Assembly (NCBI GenBank): GCA_964609975.1
Contig: CAZSTR010000015.1
Span: 1 to 31,544, forward strand
Source: UBA5905 sp964609975
Lineage (GTDB): Bacteria > Bacillota > Clostridia > Oscillospirales > Acutalibacteraceae
Direction of reading: 5' to 3'
DNA length: 31,544 nucleotides
Position numbers and translations under genes: made by a program. This document shows, one piece after another, positions 1 through 7,221 of the stretch. Position 1 is the first letter of the stretch; each line of letters opens with the position of its first letter. The notes under the pieces were generated by a model. The model saw only the letters and a program-made list of their open reading frames with translations. It had not been told where the DNA came from and searched no databases.

Positions 1-40
1 GTTTAAGGCTTCTTTGAGGCTTTAGGAAAAAGTCCTGAAT

Positions 41-92
41 GAATCAGGTTGGTCTACCAAACCACCCGCGCTCCCAGCTGCGCTACACCCGG
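41..92 (-). other. Degenerate tRNA-like 5' half
   Basis: On the minus strand this begins like a bacterial tRNA: an acceptor-like CCGGGTG, TA, and a D-arm with GCGC/GCGC stem around AGCTGGGA. It continues to TGGT-TTGGTAG-ACCA, which folds as an anticodon arm with a 7-nt loop (nominal anticodon GGT). Beyond that the similarity stops: there is no T-loop TTCRA motif in place and no 3' acceptor strand to pair with CCGGGTG. It is either a broken tRNA (Pro- or Thr-like) or a chance likeness. No function is claimed. Confidence 0.3.
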
Positions 93-183
93 ATATTGCT
101 TTTCTATGTGCCGTTGCCCGCGGCTTTGGCCGGGGGACGCCCATTTCACGCCTTTGTTTCGGCGGGGAAAGGGGCGGGGGAGC

Positions 184-218
184 GGAAGCCGCCGTGGCGG
201 CGGCTTCCGGCGCTTTTA
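184..218 (-). terminator. GC-rich stem-loop after rnpB
   Basis: GGAAGCCGCC (184-193) pairs perfectly with GGCGGCTTCC (199-208) around a 5-nt loop. It lies just past the 3' end of the RNase P RNA on the minus strand, so it probably ends or processes that transcript. The U-run is poor on the minus side; a short T-run (CTTTTA) follows on the plus side, so direction is uncertain. Confidence 0.45.
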
Positions 219-221
219 TAG

Positions 222-597
222 GAGCGAGTGAGCCTATAAGCCGAGTTCTGTCGTGAACAGCCATCTATCTCGACCGTCTGTTGCCAGACGGCTCCAGCCG
301 CCCGTCGAAGCACATCGGGCCAATGTGTCGCTTCTGTCGGCGTTGCATCGGATAGGGTTTGCAGGGCCACGCCGTCTCCGGCGTGCCGGTGAGCTCTTAC
401 CTCGCCTTTCCACCCTTACCGCAGGGAGGCGATGCCGAAGCACGCTCTCCGACCGAGGTCGAAGCACCCCCGCGGCGGTATATCTCTGTTGCACTTTCCC
501 TAGGGTCACCCCCGGCGGCCGTTAGCCGTTATCCTGCCCTGTGATGCTCGGACTTTCCTCACGGGAGAACCCCGCGCGGCTGCTCAGCTCACTCGCA
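222..597 (-). ncRNA. rnpB: RNase P RNA (M1 RNA)
   Basis: This is the catalytic RNA of ribonuclease P, which cleaves the 5' leader from pre-tRNAs. Read on the minus strand it has the conserved GAGGAAAGTCCGAGC block near the 5' end, then AGTGCAACAGAGATA, GGTAAGGGTGGAAAGG, GGTAAGAGCTCACC, and the 3' block ACGACAGAACTCGGCTTAT. The terminal P1 helix is clear: GCTCACTCGC (587-596) pairs with GCGAGTGAGC (224-233). The layout looks like the ancestral type A rather than Bacillus type B, but I did not fold it fully. The 5' end is set from the promoter at 604-632, about 7 nt upstream. Confidence 0.95.
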
Positions 598-603
598 GGA
601 ATA

Positions 604-632
604 AGTGTACCGCAAAACCGCGTATTTGTCAA
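604..632 (-). promoter_or_regulatory. Promoter of rnpB
   Basis: On the minus strand TTGACA (627-632), a 17-bp spacer and TACACT (604-609) place the start of transcription at about 597, exactly at the predicted 5' end of RNase P RNA. It lies between the mntP stop and rnpB. Confidence 0.8.
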
Positions 633-654
633 CGAAAACCTTCGTTCGTTTCGC

Positions 655-1233
655 TTAGAGCCAGTGGGAGAAAAAGATTTCCAAGCCGATGAAAATCAAA
701 ATGACACCGCCGAGGATGTCGGCCTTTCCGGCCAGCCTTGTGCCGACGGTTTTTCCTAGCACCAGGCCGATGAAGCAAATCACAAAGGTCACCGCGCCAA
801 TCAGGAGACAGGCGGCCAACGCTTCCAGCCAGCTATAATCGGCAATGGTGAAGCCGACCGACAGAGCGTCGATGGAGGTGGCCACCCCCTGCATCAGCAG
901 CGCCTGAAGCCCAACTGCCGCCGCTTCGCTCTCCGTGTCCTTGCGCCGCCATCCGTCATACAGCATTTTTCCGCCGATATACCCCAACAGCGCCAAGGCG
1001 ATCCATGGAATCAGCTGTTGAAAGGCTTCGAAATATTGAGCGATCGTGGAAACGCAAACCCAGCCAATCAGTGGCATGGCAACCTGGAAGCCGGCAAAAA
1101 TCCCGGCGATGCCGCACATCTTTCGCTTTTTCATTTGCGGCTCGTTCAGCCCGTTCGCCAGAGACACCGAAAAGGCGTCCATCGCCAGGCCAACGCCCAA
1201 CAGAACACTGTTGAAAAAGAAAGGAAATCCCAT
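655..1233 (-). CDS. mntP: Manganese efflux pump MntP
   Basis: This 192-residue membrane protein exports Mn2+ across the cytoplasmic membrane. It is the usual size for MntP (YebN/DUF204) and has the internal two-fold repeat of the family: MDAFSVSLANGL near residues 18-29 and SIDALSVGFTIA near 120-131, with the conserved intramembrane aspartates at D19 and D122. About six hydrophobic segments are visible. The start at 1233 is preceded by GGAGG; an upstream in-frame ATG at 1320 would lie inside the previous gene and is rejected. The gene follows the antiporter gene by 23 bp and so falls under the Mn2+ riboswitch at 2315-2403, which agrees with its role. Confidence 0.93.
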   Translation of the reverse strand: MGFPFFFNSVLLGVGLAMDAFSVSLANGLNEPQMKKRKMCGIAGIFAGFQVAMPLIGWVCVSTIAQYFEAFQQLIPWIALALLGYIGGKMLYDGWRRKDTESEAAAVGLQALLMQGVATSIDALSVGFTIADYSWLEALAACLLIGAVTFVICFIGLVLGKTVGTRLAGKADILGGVILIFIGLEIFFSHWL

Positions 1234-1256
1234 AGCTCTGTCCTCCGTTTTGTTTG

Positions 1257-2216
1257 TCAAACCAGAAATTGTAGCAGGCAAAAGCCGCCATAGATGGCCA
1301 GCAGCAAAATTCCCTGCCACCGCTCCAGGCGTTTGTTCACCAGCGCCGGAACGGTCAAAAGCAGCATCACGCCCACCATCAGTGGCAAATCCAGCACCAG
1401 CGAGGCGTTATGGCCCCCAAGCAGCTTGCCCACCGGAACCTCAAAGGGAGCCAGCGAGACCGAGACGCCGGAAACCAGCACAAGATTGAATACACTGGCG
1501 CCGATGACATTGCCGATGCCCAGCGCCGCGTGCCCCTTACGCAGGGCGGTGATGGTGGTGATCAGCTCCGGCAGAGAGGTGCCCAAGGCCACAAAGGTGA
1601 GGGCGATCACGGTTTCTGGCACGCCCAGCGTCTGGGCGATCGCTGTTCCGTTATCCACCAGCAAATCGGCGCCCACCGCAATCACCGCCGCGCCGGCGAC
1701 CAGCCCCAAAAGCTCCAGCCAGAAGGCGCGGGGCTTTTCGTCGATTTCTGCGGCGGCTTCCGGATGACGCAGACCATGGCGCACGTTTAGCACCATGTAC
1801 ACCGCGAACAATCCCAATAGCACCAGCCCCAGCCAGCGGGGGAATTCCCCCAAGCCATACGCCGCTAAACAGTATAGCGCCGCCGAGAGAAAAAAGAACA
1901 AAACCGGCATTTTCAGCGTTTTTGTATTCACGGGGCCGGGGCTGCAGGCGACAGAAATGGCCGCGATCAGGGCGGTGTTGCAGATGATCGAGCCGATGGC
2001 GTTTCCATAGGCCATCGCTCCCTGTCCCTGTAAAGCGCCGGCGGTGGACACCATTACCTCCGGCAGGGTTGTGCCGATGGACACCACCGTCGCACCTACC
2101 AAAATGTCCGGCAGATGGAACCGGCGCGCAACGCCCGTTGCGCCCTCCACGAACCAGTCGCCGCCTTTAATCAACAGCGCAAGTCCCACGGCAAAAAGCA
2201 ATCCGTTCATCCACAT
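1257..2216 (-). CDS. CaCA-family Ca2+/Na+ (cation/proton) antiporter, YrbG-like
   Basis: This 319-residue integral membrane protein belongs to the calcium/cation antiporter superfamily. Its two inverted halves carry the alpha-repeat signatures GTTLPE (about 48-53) and GTSLPE (about 212-217), each followed by a GN-x-IG-x-x-x-x-N segment (71-80 and 235-244); the two glutamates are the ion ligands of the family. About ten membrane spans can be counted. The start at 2216 has GGAGGG upstream; a longer reading frame to 2297 runs into the riboswitch terminator and is rejected. It is the first gene of an operon with mntP behind a Mn2+ riboswitch, so I infer that it also moves Mn2+ (or Ca2+ with Mn2+) outward. 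The true ion cannot be read from sequence. Confidence 0.9.
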   Translation of the reverse strand: MWMNGLLFAVGLALLIKGGDWFVEGATGVARRFHLPDILVGATVVSIGTTLPEVMVSTAGALQGQGAMAYGNAIGSIICNTALIAAISVACSPGPVNTKTLKMPVLFFFLSAALYCLAAYGLGEFPRWLGLVLLGLFAVYMVLNVRHGLRHPEAAAEIDEKPRAFWLELLGLVAGAAVIAVGADLLVDNGTAIAQTLGVPETVIALTFVALGTSLPELITTITALRKGHAALGIGNVIGASVFNLVLVSGVSVSLAPFEVPVGKLLGGHNASLVLDLPLMVGVMLLLTVPALVNKRLERWQGILLLAIYGGFCLLQFLV

Positions 2217-2270
2217 GGCTGACCCTCCGAAAAAGAAAAATCCGAGCACGGAAATCTGTGCCCGGTGTCC

Positions 2271-2323
2271 AAATCCAAAAACAAAGACTCCCTGCACGCT
2301 ATTTCCATAGCCTACATGAGTCT
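2271..2323 (-). terminator. Riboswitch-controlled terminator
   Basis: On the minus strand AGACTC (2318-2323) pairs with GAGTCT (2285-2290). Inside is a smaller hairpin GCTAT/ATAGC (2298-2311), and TTTGTTTTTGG follows. The 5' arm uses the same bases as the 3' strand of the aptamer P1 helix, so the two folds exclude each other. Metal-bound aptamer should block the terminator and switch the antiporter-mntP operon on. Confidence 0.75.
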
Positions 2324-2403
2324 CGCAAATTAAAGCAAGCCAGGCCGAGCGGCCAGTGTGTTGACTTGCTACGCCGTATCGGCGCTTGCTACTCCCTCAC
2401 CAT
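2315..2403 (-). promoter_or_regulatory. yybP-ykoY-type Mn2+ riboswitch aptamer
   Basis: The minus-strand leader holds GGGAGTAGC, a GC-rich hairpin (GCGCC/GGCGT), GTCAACACACTG, a GGCC/GGCC hairpin, and closes with GCGAGACTC. The bracketing GGGAGTAGC...GCGAGA elements and the P1 pairing GTGAG/CTCAT are the hallmarks of the yybP-ykoY (manganese) riboswitch class. Known members activate Mn2+ exporters when Mn2+ is high. The downstream genes here are a cation antiporter and mntP, which fits. The assignment is from remembered consensus, not from a covariance-model search. Confidence 0.82.
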
Positions 2404-2410
2404 TTTCTGT

Positions 2411-2439
2411 ATTCTACTCCTTTTGTTGGAAAATGTCAA
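2411..2439 (-). promoter_or_regulatory. Promoter of antiporter-mntP operon
   Basis: Minus-strand TTGACA (2434-2439), 17-bp spacer, TAGAAT (2411-2416). Transcription would start near 2404, at the 5' edge of the riboswitch aptamer. Confidence 0.8.
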
Positions 2440-2553
2440 GTGTCCCATCAACAAAAATCTCCCGCATTCGCAAAGCGATTGAGGGGGAGGCGTCGCTGTT
2501 GGCAACTGAATGGCTTTCGTAGTTTGCCTGTGCGTAGGGGGCCGATGGCCGGC

Positions 2554-3804
2554 TTATTCCTCCTGCACCAGGTTGGCGGTTTTTACATCGAAAAGGGCGT
2601 TGTTGTTGACAGTCAGCAGCGGCGTGCCCGACCGCCGGTTGATTACGTTGGAGAAGGCCGAATGGCAGATGTCGCTGTTGACCGCGATGGCACAATCGCA
2701 GTTGCTGATGATGTTGGAGACGAGTATGTTTTTCATGGATTTCGGCCACACATCGCCATAGCCCCAGTCGCCCAGCAGAAGCGTTCCGCCGTGGGTGCGG
2801 TCGGCGGGGGTGGTGTCGAGGACGCCGTCGATGAGAATGTTGTAGATATACGAATGCATCGGCAAAAGGCGCACATCGAAGCAGAGGTTGGAGGTGGCGG
2901 ATACATTGCGGATGATGATGTCGTGGATGTCCCGCTCCCGCCGGGTCCAGTCGTTGTGCATCACATGGGTGTTGCGCAACGCGCCGCCGGGACGATAATC
3001 CTCCAACGCGATGGCGGTGAGGGCAATCACATCGTCGCCGGTTTCGCCGCGGATGTCCGCGACGGTGATATGATGGCATCCGTTGCGCAGGTCGATGCCG
3101 TCCTGATTTTCTATGTTGTTGCGCAGTCCGTCGATGACCTTGGACATACAGGCATCGAATTCGATTTTTCCCACATCGCCATAGGCACATTCCTCCAGCG
3201 AGATGCCCCAGCCATGAGAAGCGACGATGCGCAGATTGCGAATGGAAAAATGCTCCACATTGGCAAAAAGGACGCCGATGTTGCGCCAGTCGCCATATTG
3301 AGATTCATCCGTTCCGGCGTCGGTGCCGAAGGAGTGATCGTGTCGATCCATGAAGCCGATGGTTTCGGGGGTGCGGCGCTCCGGCGGAATCCAGTTGGCC
3401 ATCCGGCAAAGCTCCTCCACCTCATAGGGGCAGGGGTTAGCCAATATTTTTGATCCGTCGCCGGTGGAGCGGGGATGATCGGCGCCGATGAGGGTGCACA
3501 TCCCTTCGCCGATTAGATGTACATTTTGAATCCGTTCGGGGAATTCGATGCCCATACCGCAGTTGGCCGTCCGAAAAAAGTTGTCCCGGCAGGCGTCCGA
3601 AAGCTTGATGGTGGCGTTTTGCAAAATGACGGTGGTGTTTTCCTCCAGTAGGATGGCCCGGTCAAGAAGCCAGAAGGTGCGGTCGGGGTCTACAAAGGAC
3701 TTCCGCGGCGGAATCAAAACGATGCCGTCCGCCTGCTTGTTGGCGAAGGCCTTTTCAAGGGTTTCGCTGTCGGTGGCCATGGAAAAATCGTTGACATTGA
3801 TCAT
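2554..3804 (-). CDS. GH28-like right-handed beta-helix glycosidase
   Basis: This 416-residue protein has no signal peptide and is probably cytoplasmic. It has the repeating short strands of a right-handed parallel beta-helix (for example NVEHFSIRNLRIV near 182-194 and RDIHDIIIRNVSA near 291-303). NQDGIDL (233-239) and GDDVIAL (256-262) match the NTD and DD active-site motifs of polygalacturonase-like GH28 enzymes. The GHG and RIK motifs that normally follow are not obvious, so substrate and even catalytic competence are open. Related proteins act on galacturonides or rhamnogalacturonan fragments. The start ATG at 3804 sits behind a weak CAGGGA ribosome site and a strong promoter (3855-3883) flanked by a perfect palindrome, so expression is probably inducible. 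Confidence 0.75.
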   Translation of the reverse strand: MINVNDFSMATDSETLEKAFANKQADGIVLIPPRKSFVDPDRTFWLLDRAILLEENTTVILQNATIKLSDACRDNFFRTANCGMGIEFPERIQNVHLIGEGMCTLIGADHPRSTGDGSKILANPCPYEVEELCRMANWIPPERRTPETIGFMDRHDHSFGTDAGTDESQYGDWRNIGVLFANVEHFSIRNLRIVASHGWGISLEECAYGDVGKIEFDACMSKVIDGLRNNIENQDGIDLRNGCHHITVADIRGETGDDVIALTAIALEDYRPGGALRNTHVMHNDWTRRERDIHDIIIRNVSATSNLCFDVRLLPMHSYIYNILIDGVLDTTPADRTHGGTLLLGDWGYGDVWPKSMKNILVSNIISNCDCAIAVNSDICHSAFSNVINRRSGTPLLTVNNNALFDVKTANLVQEE

Positions 3805-3854
3805 GAAAATCCCTGCTTTCCTGTTCGATTGGCGGCTTTGTCGCGAACAGCTTG

Positions 3855-3883
3855 ACTATACACGGATTTCTTGCCTTTGTCAA
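3855..3883 (-). promoter_or_regulatory. Promoter of the GH28-like gene
   Basis: Minus-strand TTGACA (3878-3883), 17-bp spacer, TATAGT (3855-3860); start of transcription near 3848, giving a leader of about 45 nt. Confidence 0.8.
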
Positions 3884-3891
3884 TATATTCC

Positions 3892-3915
3892 TCTCTACGA
3901 AAATTTTCGTAGAGA
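3892..3915. promoter_or_regulatory. 24-bp perfect palindrome, putative operator
   Basis: TCTCTACGAAAA is followed immediately by its exact reverse complement, giving a 24-bp perfect palindrome. It ends 8 bp upstream of the -35 box of the GH28-like gene. The position suits a dimeric activator, or a repressor binding next to the promoter. There is no T-run, so it is not a terminator. The regulator is not in the window. Confidence 0.6.
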
Positions 3916-4063
3916 CGAGGCAATGGGGCTTTTGACTGGCTCTTTGAACAATTTGCGAACGATGGCCTCTCTGTCTTGAAAAACGACAAAATTCGCGCTA
4001 TAGTAACGCATAAATCAGCCTCTTGTTTTGCGCGTTACCCCCCCATTTTTCAGGCGCGCGCCG

Positions 4064-4189
4064 GATGAAAAGCCGAAGAGGAAAAAGAAAGGAAAAGACA
4101 TCACCGTGCGCTTTGACCGTCCGACCGCTCTGCAAATCGACGGAGAAACCATCCCCGAAGTGACCGAATATCGGGTGCAGGCCGGTTAA
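4064..4189 (+). pseudogene. C-terminal remnant of a diacylglycerol/lipid kinase-like gene
   Basis: The plus-strand frame from 4064 to the TAA at 4187-4189 reads a Lys-rich linker (DEKPKRKKKGK), then DITVRFDRPTALQIDGE and TIPEVTEYRVQAG. The RPTALQIDGE segment resembles the C-terminal beta-strand region of DagK/YegS-type lipid kinases. The rest of the roughly 300-residue kinase is absent: the frame upstream has no start and no kinase motifs before unrelated intergenic sequence. The TAA overlaps the last codon of the convergent choloylglycine hydrolase gene. It is best read as a deletion scar. The family call rests on about 30 residues. Confidence 0.55.
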
Positions 4190-5175
4190 GAGCGCGGGCT
4201 GTGTCCGTGTAACCGTTGCACCACCGGTGCGGTGTCGAAGGAATAGAGGCGTGCTTCCGTTCCCTCCAGCCCATTGGCGGGCATGGAGACGGCTTGTAAG
4301 CCGCGGTTATCATAGGTAGACAGATAATAGGTGGCTCGCTCGGCATGACAAACGGCGGAATACTGGGTGTATTCCAGCCGGCCTTCGGGAAGCTGACAGC
4401 ATCCCTTGGGCTGGGCAACGGCGTCGAGGATATGCATGAGCTGATGTACCCCCTCTCCGGCGCTGTTCGGCGCCGGAGAATGGGCGCGGAGAAAGGCGGC
4501 GCGCACGAAGCGGGACTGGGACGAAAAATCCCCCGGCAGACCAATGGCGCCCATGCCGCGGCTGTATCGCCGGAGTGGGAGACGGGGCGCAAAGCGGTTC
4601 TTCGGCTCGGTGGGGGAAAGGTTGCAAAAGTTGTTGAGAGCGAACAGCTGTTGGGGGAAGGGTGGTGCGTTGGTGAGCACCCCTGCCGGGTTGTCATAGA
4701 GATACAGCCGCCGATGCATGACCTCCACAGTGACGCATCGGGCGCGGTCGGCCAACAGCCAGTGAAGGGGTGCGGCGGGCAGTGCGGCGGAAAAGGCCTC
4801 GTCGGTGACGGTGATTGTTCGCAACAGCGCCACGGCCTCCCGCACGCTGTCGCATTGGCGCAAAATAAAGGGAATGAGGGCGAAGCTGGGAACGGCTTCG
4901 CCCTTTTCGGCTTTTTCGGCGTAGTCTGCGAAGCCGGCGAAGCGCAGGCCGGCCATGCACAGCCCCCGCTCATTCACTCCGTCAAAAAACAAGGGATACC
5001 CCTCCCGAAAACAGCCGATGCCTAACAGTGCCCGCCCCTCACCGGCGGGGAAATGACCCTTCGGCGGCTGAAAATGCCGGGGAATGAACAGAAGCGTTTC
5101 TCCGTAGCGTTGTTCATAGTCTAAATTGCGGCCGAAAAAGAAATCGTCGGCCGAAAGCGTGACCGCGGTGCACAA
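4186..5175 (-). CDS. Choloylglycine hydrolase family protein (bile salt hydrolase / penicillin V acylase)
   Basis: This 329-residue N-terminal-nucleophile hydrolase cleaves the amide bond of conjugated bile acids or penicillin V in related enzymes. The start is TTG at 5175, with GGGAGG 8 nt upstream; a nearby ATG is out of frame. The start matters because Cys2 becomes the N-terminal nucleophile after Met removal. Other active-site residues of the family are present: R16 and D19 in GRNLDYE, N169 in VLTNAP, and R222 in SRFVRAAF. There is no signal peptide, as in clostridial intracellular bile salt hydrolases. A gut habitat favours bile salt deconjugation, but sequence alone does not separate the two activities. 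The stop overlaps the lipid-kinase remnant on the opposite strand. Confidence 0.88.
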   Translation of the reverse strand: MCTAVTLSADDFFFGRNLDYEQRYGETLLFIPRHFQPPKGHFPAGEGRALLGIGCFREGYPLFFDGVNERGLCMAGLRFAGFADYAEKAEKGEAVPSFALIPFILRQCDSVREAVALLRTITVTDEAFSAALPAAPLHWLLADRARCVTVEVMHRRLYLYDNPAGVLTNAPPFPQQLFALNNFCNLSPTEPKNRFAPRLPLRRYSRGMGAIGLPGDFSSQSRFVRAAFLRAHSPAPNSAGEGVHQLMHILDAVAQPKGCCQLPEGRLEYTQYSAVCHAERATYYLSTYDNRGLQAVSMPANGLEGTEARLYSFDTAPVVQRLHGHSPRS

Positions 5176-5276
5176 GACCCATTCCTCCCTAAACTGCTTT
5201 TTGGATGCCCGCTGCCTGCGAAGTCCTTGTTGCGGGCGTCTATAGCTTTTGCAAACGGTGCAGAGATTATGCGACG

Positions 5277-5317
5277 AAAAAAGCCATCGAAGAACGGTGT
5301 GAACGTCCTTCGATGGC
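5277..5317 (-). terminator. Terminator of the cytidylate-kinase-like gene
   Basis: GCCATCGAAG (5283-5292) pairs perfectly with CTTCGATGGC (5308-5317), and on the minus strand TTTTTT (5277-5282) follows the stem. It separates the kinase-like gene from the choloylglycine hydrolase gene downstream. Confidence 0.8.
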
Positions 5318-5337
5318 GATTCAAATCGTTTTTGTTT

Positions 5338-5961
5338 TTATCCGGGAAACCGCAAATTGGCATAATGGGCGATGGTGTCCACTGTCTGGTCGATTCCGGT
5401 TTTCAGGCTGTCAATCACCAAATCGTAGCTGGCGGCGCTTCCCCATTTGGTGTCGGCATAAAAATTGTGATAGTTGGCGCGCCGTTTGTCGGTGCGCACG
5501 ATTTCGTCGGCGATTTTCTTTTCGCTCATCTCCGGGTGTTGCGTCAACGCCCGCTTCACCCGGTCCTTGATGTCAGCGCGGATGAATACATGAATCGCCT
5601 GTTCCCGTTTGGCAAGGGCATAGTCGGCGCAACGCCCCACAATCACACAGCTTTCGCCCTGGTCGGCCAGCTTCTGGATGCTATCGAACTGGGCCATGAA
5701 GATTTTCTGGTGGATGGGAATGTCGTATTGGCCGATGGGCATTCCGTAATTGCCCAGCGACAGCGAATAGAGCAAGCTGCTGGTGGGTACCTCGTCATAT
5801 AGAGCGATGTTTTCCGGCGACAGACCGCTTTCCTCCGCGGCCAGTCGGAGAAGCTCCTTGTCATACAGGGGCACGCCCAGCTTTTCGGCCAGCTTTTTTC
5901 CGATTTCGTGGCCGCCGCTTCCGTTTTGGCGTCCGATAGTGATGATGGTTCCTTTTTTCAT
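5338..5961 (-). CDS. Cytidylate kinase-like family protein
   Basis: This 207-residue protein belongs to the cytidylate-kinase-like family (Cytidylate_kin2) common in Clostridia. It opens with a nucleotide-binding loop, ITIGRQNGSGGHEIGKKLA (residues 7-25), followed by LGVPLYDKELL, and has a middle segment CVIVGRCADYAL (about 105-116) typical of the family. A basic region near the C terminus (TDKRRANYH) resembles the lid. The substrate of this family is not established; it is not the canonical Cmk. The start at 5961 has GGAGG nearby. The gene has its own promoter (6036-6064) and terminator (5277-5317), so it is monocistronic. Confidence 0.85.
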   Translation of the reverse strand: MKKGTIITIGRQNGSGGHEIGKKLAEKLGVPLYDKELLRLAAEESGLSPENIALYDEVPTSSLLYSLSLGNYGMPIGQYDIPIHQKIFMAQFDSIQKLADQGESCVIVGRCADYALAKREQAIHVFIRADIKDRVKRALTQHPEMSEKKIADEIVRTDKRRANYHNFYADTKWGSAASYDLVIDSLKTGIDQTVDTIAHYANLRFPG

Positions 5962-6035
5962 GCTACGCTACCTCCTTTCGGTCGCCGAGGCGATCCGGGA
6001 TCTGTGGATTTTTTCATTTCACAGCTTCCTATTCG

Positions 6036-6064
6036 ATTATACCAAAAGAATTGTTTTTTGTACA
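6036..6064 (-). promoter_or_regulatory. Promoter of the cytidylate-kinase-like gene
   Basis: Minus-strand TGTACA (6059-6064), 17-bp spacer, perfect TATAAT (6036-6041). The leader is about 70 nt. Confidence 0.65.
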
Positions 6065-6122
6065 GAGTTTTTATCGAAAAAGTATAAGAAAAACCAATAA
6101 AATTCCTTTCTGCTTTTTGCGC

Positions 6123-6196
6123 AACAAAAATCCATCCAGCAGAAACAAAAATCCATTGTCAGAATAGGCATAGCAGGATAAAATAACAATGGATTT
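6123..6196. repeat. ATCCAT repeats around the pfkA promoter
   Basis: AACAAAAATCCAT occurs twice in direct orientation, at 6123-6135 and 6144-6156, exactly 21 bp apart (two helical turns). The second copy also starts an inverted repeat, AAATCCATTGT (6149-6159) with ACAATGGATTT (6186-6196). This brackets the -35 and -10 boxes. The arrangement looks like an operator with three half-sites for a repressor of glycolysis. Confidence 0.5.
6156..6184 (+). promoter_or_regulatory. Promoter of pfkA
   Basis: TTGTCA (6156-6161), 17-bp spacer, TAAAAT (6179-6184). Start of transcription near 6191, leader about 60 nt. A TGTCGAA sequence (0A-box consensus) lies at 6227-6233, just before the AGGAGG. Confidence 0.75.
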
Positions 6197-6252
6197 ATAG
6201 GAACTCATCCGAAAGGGATTGAAATTTGTCGAATCAGGAGGAGCACGGATAG

Positions 6253-7215
6253 ATGAAAAAGATTGCTGTTTTGACCAGCGGCGGCGATGCCCCTGGCATG
6301 AATGCGGCTGTGCGCGCGGTGGTGCGCTCGGCGTTGCATAAGGGAATGGAGGTTTATGGCGTTGTGCGAGGCTATAACGGCCTCATCAAGGGAGAATTGG
6401 TTCCCATGAATTTGCGTAGCGTTTCCGATATCATTCATCGGGGCGGCACGGTTCTGTATACGGCGCGCAGTCCTGAATTCTGCACCGAGGAGGGTATGCA
6501 GAAGGCAGTGGACACCTGCCATGAATATGGCATCGAAGGCATCGTGGTCATCGGCGGCGACGGCTCCTTCCGGGGTGCGCAGGATTTGACCGCGCACGGC
6601 ATCCCCTGCATCGGTCTGCCGGGAACCATCGACAACGATATTTCCTGCGGCGATGAAACCATCGGCTATGATACCGCCATCAACACGGTGGTGGACATGG
6701 TGGACAAGCTGAGGGACACCTCCCAGTCTCACGACCGTTGTAGCGTGGTCGAGGTGATGGGACGCCGCGCTGGCTGGCTGGCGCTGAGCACCGGCATCGC
6801 TGTGGGCGCGACGAGCATCCTTGTGCCGGAGGTGGAATATGATTTCGAGCGGGATATCGTGGCGCGCATGAAGGCCACCGCCCAGACCGGAAAGCACCAT
6901 TTCATCATCGTTGTAGCCGAGGGTGTGGGCCATGTGGATGAGCTGGCGAAGAAAATCGAGGCCGCCACGGGTGTGGAAACCCGTGCGACGGTTTTGGGTC
7001 ATGTGCAGCGCGGTGGCTCTCCTTCCGGTCATGACCGGGTGCTGGCGAGCCGGATGGGCAACTATGCGGTGGATTTGTTGGAGCAGGGAAAGAAAAACCG
7101 GGTGGTTGCGATTCGCGACGGCGTTCTCTGCGATTATGACATCGGCGAAGCCCTGTCGATGAAGAAGCCCTTCGATATGGATTTGTATCGTGTGGCTACG
7201 GAAATCTCTATTTGA
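6253..7215 (+). CDS. pfkA: ATP-dependent 6-phosphofructokinase
   Basis: This enzyme phosphorylates fructose 6-phosphate to fructose 1,6-bisphosphate, the committing step of glycolysis. At 320 residues it has the normal bacterial PfkA length. Visible motifs are the N-terminal TSGGDAPGMNAA, GGDGS at 101-105 (Gly104 marks the ATP-using rather than PPi-using type), PGTIDNDI with catalytic D127, MGRRAGWLA near 169-177, and HVQRGGSPS for sugar-phosphate binding. AGGAGG precedes the ATG by about 12 nt. It has its own promoter and a strong terminator at 7222-7274, so it is monocistronic; pyruvate kinase, often the next gene in Firmicutes, is absent. Confidence 0.97.
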   Translation: MKKIAVLTSGGDAPGMNAAVRAVVRSALHKGMEVYGVVRGYNGLIKGELVPMNLRSVSDIIHRGGTVLYTARSPEFCTEEGMQKAVDTCHEYGIEGIVVIGGDGSFRGAQDLTAHGIPCIGLPGTIDNDISCGDETIGYDTAINTVVDMVDKLRDTSQSHDRCSVVEVMGRRAGWLALSTGIAVGATSILVPEVEYDFERDIVARMKATAQTGKHHFIIVVAEGVGHVDELAKKIEAATGVETRATVLGHVQRGGSPSGHDRVLASRMGNYAVDLLEQGKKNRVVAIRDGVLCDYDIGEALSMKKPFDMDLYRVATEISI

Positions 7216-7221
7216 TTTTTC

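Noticed and set aside
2386..3453. 355-codon plus-strand open frame
   Set aside because: It is antisense to the GH28-like gene, with low-complexity His/Val/Asp composition, no ribosome site and no recognised domain; a shadow frame in GC-rich DNA.
4003..4038. Inverted repeat GTAACGC/GCGTTAC as a terminator or att site
   Set aside because: Only 7 bp with a 22-nt loop and no T-run; probably chance near the lipid-kinase scar.
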